DNA of 64,000 nucleotides from Segetibacter koreensis DSM 18137 (lineage in GTDB: Bacteria; Bacteroidota; Bacteroidia; Chitinophagales; Chitinophagaceae), in assembly GCF_000374045.1 (NCBI RefSeq), contig NZ_KB893386.1, forward strand, positions 62,001 to 126,000. Reading direction: 5' to 3'. Positions 18,802-26,856 of the stretch are shown piece after piece. Position 1 is the stretch's first letter. Each line of letters opens with the position of its first letter. The notes under the pieces are model-generated. The model was given only the letters and a program-made list of their open reading frames with translations, did no database searches and was not told the origin of the DNA. The position numbers were made by a program, and so were the translations under genes.

Positions 18802-19474
18802 TTACCGATTGTTTTTCTTTAAATTGTTCAAGTCTAATTCTTAGGGTTGTAATCCATACTCCTAACAATGTCCATCCCACAACTGCAGGCCAAAATACCA
18901 TGCGCATAGCTGGGTCAAGGTCTTTGCCGCCACCCATTCCCGGGTTTCCCTCAACACCTTGTCCGCCCGGGTGAAGACTTTCGACCATTCTCGGTATTAT
19001 CCAAAGAGTTGGAAAGAGCATGGCACAGGCAAACACATTATATACCGCTCCAATCTTTGCCCTCTTATCTACATCAGGAATGGAATTTCTAAGTATAAAA
19101 TATGCGGCATATATAAGCAAGGCAATAGCTGCAAGCAATTGCTTGGGGTCATTGCTCCATGCTTCGCCCCAGGTATAATTTGCCCAAATTGCTCCTGTAA
19201 TTAATCCTAAAACTCCAAAAACAATTCCTGTCTTTGCATATTCACGCGAATAAATATCAGCATCAATGGAAGGATTTCGAAGAAATTTGATGGCATAAAT
19301 AACAGAAACAATAAAAAGCACCATCATACCGAACCACATTGGCACGTGGAAAAAAAAGTTTCGGATAGATCCGTAAAGATTTCCTATATGTGGAACCTTA
19401 ATAAGAAAACCTGCAGTAAATGTAAATAACAGAAAAACTACTGATAGCACTTTCCACCAGGATTTTCTAATCAT
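18794..19474 (-). CDS. ccmC: cytochrome c biogenesis protein CcmC/CcsA
   Basis: Six-helix inner-membrane protein of the haem-handling family, presenting haem for cytochrome c assembly. Family landmarks are HVPMWFGMM near residue 40 and the segment ITGAIWANYTWGEAWSNDPKQL near 95-117, which stands where other CcmC proteins have the tryptophan-rich WWD motif. IALLIYAAYFILRN follows. Length 226 fits CcmC. It lies between ccmB and ccmD on the minus strand. Its 147-bp upstream region holds a -7 box and a leader hairpin. Confidence 0.88.
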   Translation of the reverse strand: MIRKSWWKVLSVVFLLFTFTAGFLIKVPHIGNLYGSIRNFFFHVPMWFGMMVLFIVSVIYAIKFLRNPSIDADIYSREYAKTGIVFGVLGLITGAIWANYTWGEAWSNDPKQLLAAIALLIYAAYFILRNSIPDVDKRAKIGAVYNVFACAMLFPTLWIIPRMVESLHPGGQGVEGNPGMGGGKDLDPAMRMVFWPAVVGWTLLGVWITTLRIRLEQFKEKQSVNG

Positions 19475-19488
19475 GGTTGTTTTATTTT

Positions 19489-19530
19489 ATTGCTGAAGAA
19501 CTGTGGTAACGATACCATCTTACTCAGCTT
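19489..19530 (-). promoter_or_regulatory. hairpin in the predicted ccmC 5' leader
   Basis: On the minus strand GCTGA, AGA and TGGTA pair in order with TCAGC, TCT and TACCA around a TCGT loop. The ends (AAGCTGA and GTTCTTCAGC) resemble the ends of hairpin elements A and B read on the minus strand. It lies between the -7 box at 19549 and the ccmC start at 19474. Function unknown. Confidence 0.5.
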
Positions 19531-19548
19531 ATCTTAATTTTAAAGTGA

Positions 19549-19556
19549 CAAAAGTA
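19549..19556 (-). promoter_or_regulatory. -7 box of ccmC (TACTTTTG)
   Basis: Exact TAnnTTTG on the minus strand, predicting a transcript start near 19542 and a leader of about 68 nt. The -33 element is weak (only a TTG about 23 nt upstream). Confidence 0.5.
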
Positions 19557-19621
19557 CGGGAAAGGGTATCAACGAAAAACAACGATAATGTAAAAATTAG
19601 CATAATGAAGAATACGCGTTA

Positions 19622-20281
19622 TTAATCTTTCCACAAAAAAGGAAATAAAATAATTGACAGAACTACTACCATTGCATCTAAACCAAGAAGTAAAAGAACC
19701 ATTTGCCCAAGGCCCGCCTGTATAACTGACGAGAAAGCTATGGTGGCAATTTTCATTAGCAGCAGCAGTTGCGGAATAATTATCGGGAAACCTAAAATGG
19801 CCATAAGAGCAGCTTGTTGTTGGGCTTTGGCTGCAATAGCCGCTAAAAAAGTAAATACTACGCTCAGGCTCACGCCCCCTAAGGTAGCCAGCCCAATAAA
19901 TTGCAAGGGTTGTTTAAGCGGGTTCCCCATCAGAAAAACAAAAAGGAATAAACTCATAATGCTCATTACAAGCATTAGCAATGCATTAAAAAGCAATTTT
20001 GAAAGAATGAAATCTCTTGGGCCCGCTATAGAATAGAAATAAAGCATTCTTCCCTTATTTTCCTGTAAAAAACTTTTCGCCACTGCATTCACACATACAA
20101 ATAATTGTATCATCCAAAACAATCCGTTCCACACGTCGTCTTCAGGCCGCCCCATAGCGAGGTACAAAACAAAAATAGTAGAAGAAACATATAGTAATAC
20201 GCCATAAAAGCTGTATTGCTGCCGCACCTCCAGCAACACATCTTTTTTAAACAGGGTAATTATACTTTTAATGCTATTCAA
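19622..20281 (-). CDS. ccmB: haem exporter membrane protein CcmB
   Basis: Inner-membrane component of the CcmAB transporter for cytochrome c maturation, 219 residues with six hydrophobic segments. The N-terminal KKDVLLEVRQQYSFYGVLLY is family-typical, as are NGLFWMIQLFVCVNAVAKSF and the central GGVSLSVVFTFLAAIAAKA. The only suitable start is a TTG at 20281, since no in-frame ATG precedes the conserved region. ccmA (the ATPase) and ccmE are not in the window. Confidence 0.9.
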   Translation of the reverse strand: MNSIKSIITLFKKDVLLEVRQQYSFYGVLLYVSSTIFVLYLAMGRPEDDVWNGLFWMIQLFVCVNAVAKSFLQENKGRMLYFYSIAGPRDFILSKLLFNALLMLVMSIMSLFLFVFLMGNPLKQPLQFIGLATLGGVSLSVVFTFLAAIAAKAQQQAALMAILGFPIIIPQLLLLMKIATIAFSSVIQAGLGQMVLLLLGLDAMVVVLSIILFPFLWKD

Positions 20282-20482
20282 TTAAACCTTGAATTTTAAT
20301 TAATGGAATTTTTGAAAATACTTTATCATTTTAATCTATTAGCACAAGCCAAAGAATAATAAAAACCGCGAAAATACAACTGATAAACGTAATGAGCAGT
20401 AAGGACCCATAATCAGTAGTTTGCTGTCGTTACTTCAAATGCTTTCAACTTAGAACTTTCTGTAATAAAACCAAAAGAAAGG

Positions 20483-21052
20483 TTAATATCCTTCATAATA
20501 ACATTTACGGCAACGTGGCTCATATATGTCCTGTTCGCCCAGTAACACCTGGTCTTTATCTAAAGACTTGCGGTAAGACATACTTGCAAGGTTGCCGCAT
20601 TTTACACAAATTGCATGCAGCTTTGTTATAAAATCTGCAACGGCAAGCAGTTGAGGCATTGGTCCAAAGGGCCTTCCCTGGTAATCCATGTCAAGCCCGG
20701 CAACTATCACCCTTATGCCTCGTAATGCAAGCGTTTCACAGACGTTGGTTATTCCATCATCAAAAAACTGGGCTTCGTCAATGCCGACAATGTCTACACT
20801 ATTTATCAATTTCGTTATAGTGTGAGAATGATCAACAGGTGTGGAATGTATATAGTTTGAATCATGACTGACGACGGCCGTTTCGTCGAAGCGAACATCG
20901 ATAGAAGGTTTAAAAATTTCTACTTTTAAATTGGCTATTTTAGCCCTTTTCAACCGGCGGATAAGCTCTTCCGTCTTACCGCTAAACATGCTTCCACAGA
21001 TAACTTCTATCCAACCACGTCGCTCCCCGTGGTAATTTGGTTCGATAAACAT
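20483..21052 (-). CDS. tdk: thymidine kinase
   Basis: Type II (TK1-like) thymidine kinase of 189 residues, phosphorylating thymidine in the salvage pathway. Seen: the P-loop [15 protein letters not shown], the DEAQFFDD motif, and the structural zinc site with CVKCG and CRKCYYEGY at the C-terminus. Length is normal. It starts at an ATG and diverges from the hypothetical gene at 21136. Confidence 0.96.
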   Translation of the reverse strand: MFIEPNYHGERRGWIEVICGSMFSGKTEELIRRLKRAKIANLKVEIFKPSIDVRFDETAVVSHDSNYIHSTPVDHSHTITKLINSVDIVGIDEAQFFDDGITNVCETLALRGIRVIVAGLDMDYQGRPFGPMPQLLAVADFITKLHAICVKCGNLASMSYRKSLDKDQVLLGEQDIYEPRCRKCYYEGY

Positions 21053-21135
21053 TATAAATATAACTTGTTATTGTATGCAAAGAGTTAGTAATTTTACTTT
21101 ATAACCGCTTACTAATCGTCAAATGTATTTATTCT

Positions 21136-21948
21136 ATGGAAAGAGTGGGAGTTTTGATTGATAAATTACAGAAGCAGTTTCAGCAGAACGCCGAGGTGCA
21201 GAACTTGTTGGTGACCGTACAATTATTGCATAATGAATTATTGCTGCAGGCTAACCAGGCAAATGACAAGGACATTGAGAGTAAAAATATTTCGGTTGTA
21301 GTTCCTAACGCTATAGCAGCACCTGTTGAGTTTATTCAAAACGACGAAACAGGCAACGCTTCTTATAAACCAGTGCCGAAACCTGAAACAGAACCTGTGC
21401 CGGTGGCTGAACCTATACCTGAGCCTGAAGCACCAATGCCGGAAACCGAACCTTCACCTACGCCCAAACCTGAACCGGAACCTATTCCACATTTTGTAGA
21501 GCAAAACCCCTGGCTTACTGTATTTCCACCTAAGGAAGAAAAGAAAACGTCATGGTCATTAGATCCGGTTTTTGAAGTTCCCACTTTAGCACACCAGGAA
21601 AATGCAGTTTATGAATTGAATCAAACAATGATAAATGAGGGAACACTGGCGTCAATAAATGATAAATTGAAGCAGAACAAATCAGAAATGGCGTCTGTTC
21701 TTCAGGATACCCCAATAAAAGATTTAAAGAAAGCTATCAGCATAAATGACCGACACCGTTTCATTCATGAGTTGTTCAGGGATGATGAAAATATGTATGA
21801 GCGTTCAATAAAAACAATTAATGGTTTTCATATTTTAGCAGAAGCTGAATTCTGGATACAGCGGGAACTGAAACTAAAACTGGGATGGGACACAAACCTT
21901 GAATTGGTTAAAACTTTTGATCACCTAGTTAAAAGACGATTCTTATAA
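21136..21948 (+). CDS. hypothetical protein with Pro/Glu-rich linker
   Basis: Not recognised as a named family. The 270 residues fall into three parts: an N-terminal coiled coil (1-45, heptad-like Leu/Val), a low-complexity linker (about 70-120) rich in alternating EP, PV and PxP units, and an acidic alpha-helical C-terminal domain (about 165-270) with IKDLKKAISINDRHRFIHELF and a WIQRELKLKLGW-like helix. No signal peptide or membrane helix is seen, so it is probably cytosolic. The C-terminal part looks conserved in character and resembles a domain seen in Bacteroidota hypothetical proteins. Its end overlaps the convergent waaA by 28 bp. Confidence 0.75.
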   Translation: MERVGVLIDKLQKQFQQNAEVQNLLVTVQLLHNELLLQANQANDKDIESKNISVVVPNAIAAPVEFIQNDETGNASYKPVPKPETEPVPVAEPIPEPEAPMPETEPSPTPKPEPEPIPHFVEQNPWLTVFPPKEEKKTSWSLDPVFEVPTLAHQENAVYELNQTMINEGTLASINDKLKQNKSEMASVLQDTPIKDLKKAISINDRHRFIHELFRDDENMYERSIKTINGFHILAEAEFWIQRELKLKLGWDTNLELVKTFDHLVKRRFL

Positions 21949-23192
21949 ATATATTCAAGAATTTTTCCAGTTGCACCCTTCTTGTTGTAAACATAATTTA
22001 ATGCGGCACGGGAAGTGTCTATAAATTTTTCATCTTTATCAAGAAGTTGATTAAAAGTTGCTTCTAAAGCAGAAGCATTACCTATACTAACTGCTCCTCC
22101 ATTTTTAACTAATTCAACAGCTTCTATAAATTTATCATAGACTGGTCCAAAAACAACAGGTTTTCCATAAACTGCTCCTTCCAGCACGTTGTGAACTCCA
22201 TCTGTACCAAAACCGCCACCTATATAAGTTATGGTGGCATACTTATACAATCTGCTGAGCATGCCAATATTGTCAATTATTATCGTATTGATATCTGAAG
22301 AAGCTTTTAGGGTTTTCAATTCAGAAAATAGAACAGCAGTTTTATAAAGCCTTTGGCATTCACCAAGCCTCTGTTTACTGATGTTATGCGGTGCTATTAT
22401 AAATTTTACACTTCTTTTTCTGTTTGCATACTCAGCAAGTATTTTATCGTCTTCGTACCATGTGCTTCCGGCAACAATTATATCCGAACCATTACAAAAT
22501 TCTTCAATAGAAGTTATTGGTTCAAATTGCTGCGCAATCTCTATTACCCGGTCAAAGCGTGTATCGCCGCTTATCGTAACATTTTCCCTGAAACCAATGT
22601 CCTTTAAAAGAGAAAGCGATTCTTCATTCTGAACAAAAAAATGGGTAAAGCACGAGAGCGATGCACGATAAAAGTAGCCGTATTTTGAAAAAAAAGGTTG
22701 ATTTTTCCTAAATATCCCCGAAACCAATAATAATGGAATATTTCTCTTTTTTGCTTCGTTTAGATAATAATACCAGAATTCATATTTAACAAAAAGAATA
22801 AGACTTGGCTTAGCAATTTCCATAAATGTATACGCATGATTCCTGCTATCCATGGGAAGGTAAAAGATATAATCAGCACCGTTATAATTTTTTCTAACCT
22901 CGTAACCCGAGGGCGAAAAAAAGGTAAGCAATATTTTATAAGAAGGGCATTCTTTCCTGATTTTTTCAATCAGAGGCCTTCCCTGTTCAAACTCTCCAAG
23001 TGAAGCACAATGCATCCAAATTAAGGGATGAGCAGGATCAATACCCTCCTGCATTCTCTTTAAAACTTTTTTACGTCCTTCCGTCCAAAATTTTGCTTTT
23101 TCATTAAAGGGAGAAGAAAGCCGGACAAAAAAAGGATACAGGCGAATAAAAATTTGATACAAAACTTCCATCCAATATAAATATTTCAACAA
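21921..23192 (-). CDS. waaA: 3-deoxy-D-manno-octulosonic acid transferase (KdtA)
   Basis: Transfers Kdo from CMP-Kdo to lipid A precursor at the inner membrane. The N-terminal hydrophobic anchor is followed by ASLGEFEQGRPLIE (the catalytic Glu region of the GT30 family), the IAPHNISKQRL segment and the donor-site GGGFGTDGVHNVLEGAVYGKPVVFGP. Length 423 is normal. The 3' end overlaps the last 28 bp of the convergent gene at 21136-21948. Its gene starts 84 bp from the divergent aminotransferase gene. Confidence 0.95.
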   Translation of the reverse strand: MLKYLYWMEVLYQIFIRLYPFFVRLSSPFNEKAKFWTEGRKKVLKRMQEGIDPAHPLIWMHCASLGEFEQGRPLIEKIRKECPSYKILLTFFSPSGYEVRKNYNGADYIFYLPMDSRNHAYTFMEIAKPSLILFVKYEFWYYYLNEAKKRNIPLLLVSGIFRKNQPFFSKYGYFYRASLSCFTHFFVQNEESLSLLKDIGFRENVTISGDTRFDRVIEIAQQFEPITSIEEFCNGSDIIVAGSTWYEDDKILAEYANRKRSVKFIIAPHNISKQRLGECQRLYKTAVLFSELKTLKASSDINTIIIDNIGMLSRLYKYATITYIGGGFGTDGVHNVLEGAVYGKPVVFGPVYDKFIEAVELVKNGGAVSIGNASALEATFNQLLDKDEKFIDTSRAALNYVYNKKGATGKILEYIYKNRLLTR

Positions 23193-23246
23193 AAATAGCT
23201 GTTCGGATTCTTAAAACTGAGTAAGTACCGTAAAGGTGTTTTACTG

Positions 23247-23254
23247 TAGCTTTG
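23247..23254 (+). promoter_or_regulatory. -7 box of the DegT aminotransferase gene (TAGCTTTG)
   Basis: Exact TAnnTTTG, 22 bases before the ATG at 23277, predicting a leader of about 16 nt. No -33 TTTG at the expected distance. Confidence 0.5.
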
Positions 23255-23276
23255 CGCGCACGTAAAAAACTTGTAT

Positions 23277-24416
23277 ATGAAGCCTTTACAAATGGTTGAT
23301 ACAAAAACTCAATATCTTAAGATAAAAGATGATATTGATGCTGGTATCTTCCAGGTACTTGAAAGCGCTGCTTACATTAATGGAAAGCCCGTTCAGGATT
23401 TTGCGAAAAATCTATCTGCTTATATGGGTGTAAAGCACACTATACCTTGCGGTAACGGTACAGATGCATTGCAGATAGCCATGATGGCTTTAGACTTGAA
23501 ACCGGGAGATGAAGTAATAACGCCTTCTTTTACTTACATTGCTACAACCGAGGTCATTGCATTGCTGAGGCTTACACCTGTTTTTGTAGATGTAGACAAA
23601 GCAACATTTTGCATAGATCCCGAAGCCATAAGAAAAGCTATAACGCCAAAGACAAAAGCAATTGTCCCGGTACATTTATACGGGCAGGCAGCCAACATGC
23701 AAGAAATTATGGCTATTGCTAAAGAGCACAATTTATTTGTAATTGAAGATAATGCGCAGGCTATTGGTTGCGATTATACTTTTTCTGAAGGAACAGTAAA
23801 GAAGACGGGCACTATTGGCACCATAGGTACTACCTCGTTTTACCCGTCTAAAAACCTGGGTGCGTTTGGTGATGGAGGAGCAATGTTTACCAATGACGAT
23901 GCACTTGCTGAAAAATTGAAAATGATTGCGAATCATGGTCAGAAAGTAAGATACTACCACGATATAGTTGGATGCAATTCAAGGCTCGATTCTATACAGG
24001 CGGCTATCCTCGATGTTAAGCTCAGACACCTGGATGAATATATTTCAGCACGACAGAAAGCAGCTTCATTTTATGACAATGCCTTTGCCGGCAATGATTC
24101 ATTAACTGTTCCTGCAATCGCCGATTATTCTAACCATGTATATCATCAATATACATTAATATTAAATGAAGTTGACAGAAATGAGTTGAGCAGTTACCTC
24201 GCAAGGCACAACATTCCTTCTATGATTTATTACCCGGTTCCTGCACATCGTCAAAAAGTATTTGATGCACTTGGAGGAAGTAATTATCATCTTCCGGCTA
24301 CTGACTGGCTGACTGAACGCGTGATTTCGCTCCCGATACATACAGAACTTGATGAAGAACAATTACAATATATTACGGCCCATGTTCTCAACTTTGTGAA
24401 CGGAAACAAAGATTAG
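23277..24416 (+). CDS. DegT/DnrJ/EryC1/StrS-family sugar aminotransferase
   Basis: PLP-dependent aminotransferase acting on nucleotide-activated keto sugars for surface polysaccharide. The PLP lysine is Lys192 in SFYPSKNLGAFGDGG; CGNGTDALQIAMMAL, PSFTYIATTE and VPVHLYGQ are family-typical. Length 379 from the ATG at 23277 (a TTG at 23271 is less likely). It is followed on the same strand by rfbD with hairpin element B between them. The sugar substrate cannot be told from the sequence. Confidence 0.92.
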   Translation: MKPLQMVDTKTQYLKIKDDIDAGIFQVLESAAYINGKPVQDFAKNLSAYMGVKHTIPCGNGTDALQIAMMALDLKPGDEVITPSFTYIATTEVIALLRLTPVFVDVDKATFCIDPEAIRKAITPKTKAIVPVHLYGQAANMQEIMAIAKEHNLFVIEDNAQAIGCDYTFSEGTVKKTGTIGTIGTTSFYPSKNLGAFGDGGAMFTNDDALAEKLKMIANHGQKVRYYHDIVGCNSRLDSIQAAILDVKLRHLDEYISARQKAASFYDNAFAGNDSLTVPAIADYSNHVYHQYTLILNEVDRNELSSYLARHNIPSMIYYPVPAHRQKVFDALGGSNYHLPATDWLTERVISLPIHTELDEEQLQYITAHVLNFVNGNKD

Positions 24417-24476
24417 TTTAAAAATCAGTTGAAATAATTAATAGGTATTTGCGCAAAGCAAAAATGTTTTTTCAGA

Positions 24477-24544
24477 ACCAGCAGAAGAACAAATTGCAAC
24501 ATTGTTGTGTCACTCACTTGTACTTACATGTTTTTATTCAGCTT
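24477..24544. repeat. 68-nt hairpin element, copy B
   Basis: Same length and spacing as copy A at 18339-18406, with the identical 20-nt core at 24504-24523. Here the stem is AACAT/ATGTT (24498-24502 with 24528-24532), whereas copy A has AAAAT/ATTTT at the same positions, so a C-G pair has become A-T. The element lies 60 bp after the aminotransferase stop and 52 bp before the rfbD start; T-rich sequence follows its end. Confidence 0.75.
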
Positions 24545-24596
24545 TTTTAAAAAAACATTTTCAAACCTCATCATAAAAGCTAACACTACATAAAAG

Positions 24597-25460
24597 ATGT
24601 CGAAACCCATAATTCTTGTAACCGGTGAAAAAGGACAGCTAGGAAGCGAGTTAAAAGTATTGTCTAAAAGCTACCCTCAGTACGATTATGTTTTTACTGA
24701 CGTAGATGAACTGGACATTACTGATGCAGAAAAAGTAGAGGAATTTTTTATTACTTACAAGCCGGCTATTTGCATAAATGCAGCTGCGTATACTGCAGTA
24801 GATAAAGCCGAAACCGATAAAGAGTTAGCCTTAAAAATAAATGCCTACGCCGTTGGAAACCTTGCAGAAAATTGTCGTAAGAGAAATACAAGGTTTATTC
24901 ATGTTTCTACCGATTATGTTTTTGATGGAACAGCTACCAGCCCTTATACCGAAGACCATCCTGTAAGCCCGGTTAATTTTTATGGTGAAAGTAAACTTAA
25001 AGGCGAGGAAATAGCTCTTGAAAAACTTCCTTCAACTGTTATTATCCGCACCTCGTGGGTGTACAGTTACTTTGGAAACAACTTTGTTAAAACCATGCTT
25101 CGCCTTATGAAGGAACGCGAAAATATAAATGTGATCAACGACCAATTCGGTTCACCAACTTATGCTGCAGACCTTGCTGAAGTTATAATGCAAATAGCTG
25201 AACAAACAGAAAATAAAGGAGGAATTTATCATTTTTCTAATGAAGGAATTATAAGCTGGTTTGATTTTGCAATCGCTATAAAGGAATTAGCAGGTTTACG
25301 CTGTAACGTACAGCCGATTGATACATCAGGTTATCCCACTCCTGCTAAAAGACCTGCTTACTCTGCAATGAGCAAAGAAAAAATAAAATCAGTATTTGAC
25401 ATTAAGCTAAAGGATTGGAAAAATAGTTTGCAGCAATGCATCCACCTATTACAGCAGTAG
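24597..25460 (+). CDS. rfbD: dTDP-4-dehydrorhamnose reductase
   Basis: Short-chain reductase giving dTDP-L-rhamnose for surface polysaccharide. The NAD(P) loop is TGEKGQLGSEL; NAAAYTAVDKAE, STDYVFDG and the catalytic Tyr129 and Lys133 in YGESKLKGE are family-typical. Length 287 is normal. rfbA, rfbB and rfbC are not in the window, so the other rhamnose genes must lie elsewhere. Confidence 0.94.
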   Translation: MSKPIILVTGEKGQLGSELKVLSKSYPQYDYVFTDVDELDITDAEKVEEFFITYKPAICINAAAYTAVDKAETDKELALKINAYAVGNLAENCRKRNTRFIHVSTDYVFDGTATSPYTEDHPVSPVNFYGESKLKGEEIALEKLPSTVIIRTSWVYSYFGNNFVKTMLRLMKERENINVINDQFGSPTYAADLAEVIMQIAEQTENKGGIYHFSNEGIISWFDFAIAIKELAGLRCNVQPIDTSGYPTPAKRPAYSAMSKEKIKSVFDIKLKDWKNSLQQCIHLLQQ

Positions 25461-25704
25461 ATAATTAATATTTCGATTTTTTCCGGTACTATTTTCGTTA
25501 ACACTAATAGTGATGTTACTGATTGGAATTAGTTGATGAGTTAATTTTATCAGCAACAGTTGCAGAAAGTTTGATTGTTCTGTTTTAATAATAACGTGGA
25601 GGAAAGATGCTTAACGCCTCTATTTTTGACATTTTTTAACTTATTTATTTATAAGTATTTTCAAGTTGTAGATAATAATTTTTTTATATTTAATCCTAAT
25701 TTTG

Positions 25705-26310
25705 ATGAGAAAAAATCTACTTGCAATAGTTTCCCTTTTCTTTTTAACCTCTTCCCACTCCCAAACACAATTTGGATTAAAAGGAGGACTTAACCTTGCA
25801 ACAGTCAGGTACATAAATACAGATAACAGCAAAGCAAGAGTTGGCTGGAATGCAGGAGTCTTAGCAGAAATACCGATACAGGATAATCTTTTAATAAGAC
25901 CAGAGGTACAGTACTCGAGCAAAGGTTTTGGGTTTTCCGCAAGGGGCACAGGCAGCGCTGGAAGCGTAAGGCTAAATTACCTAGCGGTTCCCGTTTTATT
26001 TGGATACTGTTTTAACAGCAAGACAGAACTTCTTCTTGGTCCTGAATTTGGATTTTTACGTAAAGCTGTTTCCAAATCTTCAGGTATTACTGAAGACATG
26101 TCAAACTTTTACCGCCATTTTGATGTCGGTTTCGATCTTGGATTAGCCTACAGGATTACTAAAGTCTTTGGTGCTGAAGTTAGATACAATTATGGATTTA
26201 AAGATTTGGTAAACGTGGTGTATATGAATGAAAACGGGGGTACTACAGGGCAGGGTAAAAACGGAGCAAACAGTGTTTTACAAGTCGGTTTGTTTTATAT
26301 GCTCGATTAA
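25705..26310 (+). CDS. outer-membrane beta-barrel protein (PorT/OmpX-like)
   Basis: Small secreted barrel of 201 residues. An N-terminal signal peptide (about 1-17, LLAIVSLFFLTSSHSQ) is followed by alternating beta-strands typical of the Bacteroidota outer-membrane beta-barrel domain: FGLKGGLNLATV, GWNAGVLAEIPI, LLIRPEVQYSSKGFGF, YLAVPVLFGY, FDVGFDLGLAYRI and a final VLQVGLFYML. The ATG at 25705 is preferred to the TTG at 25702. Function unknown beyond outer-membrane location. A hairpin TTCAGC/GCTGAA just after the stop (about 26314-26336) may end the transcript. Confidence 0.85.
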   Translation: MRKNLLAIVSLFFLTSSHSQTQFGLKGGLNLATVRYINTDNSKARVGWNAGVLAEIPIQDNLLIRPEVQYSSKGFGFSARGTGSAGSVRLNYLAVPVLFGYCFNSKTELLLGPEFGFLRKAVSKSSGITEDMSNFYRHFDVGFDLGLAYRITKVFGAEVRYNYGFKDLVNVVYMNENGGTTGQGKNGANSVLQVGLFYMLD

Positions 26311-26393
26311 ACATTCAGCTTTAGAGTTTTGCTGAAAAGTTGAAATTTCTTAAAATAGGCTAAAATACATGCTTTAATAAAAAAAGCTTACAA

Positions 26394-26642
26394 TCAATTT
26401 TTATTATGGATAAATTGAAAGGGTTTAAGCTTGCTGTAGCTGATTAACTTTTCAATTTTTTTAAGCTTTGTTACTATTTTGTAATTGTTAATATCAATTA
26501 TTTCATTAGCAAGGCACAGCTTTTCTATAGCCTCAGCCTGAAATAACAATTGATTCAATTTTTCAACTTCAAGCTCCATCTCTCTTTGAGTAATTGATGC
26601 ATTTTTTGAAAGTACCAATAAATCTCTGCTTGCTGCTTTCAT
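26394..26642 (-). CDS. small hypothetical protein (82 aa)
   Basis: No recognised family. Sequence is rich in Leu, Lys and Glu and looks helical or coiled coil; it starts at an ATG and is divergent from the glycosyltransferase. Coding status is uncertain because no conserved motif is seen and the region is AT-rich. Confidence 0.4.
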   Translation of the reverse strand: MKAASRDLLVLSKNASITQREMELEVEKLNQLLFQAEAIEKLCLANEIIDINNYKIVTKLKKIEKLISYSKLKPFQFIHNKN

Positions 26643-26856
26643 AAAGTGAATTTATCGAATGTATGATAGATTATTTACATTAGAAACAAAATATTATCCT
26701 ACTGACTTTTTGTGTACCATAGGGCAACCGCAGCCTCTTGCTGACCTACAACTTGTAAAAGTTGCTGTTAAAATAATTAAAAATAACAATAACAACGATA
26801 TTTGTCTTATTTTTTTCATATTTATACTCATCCTAATAAACGCTATTCTTTTTCTA

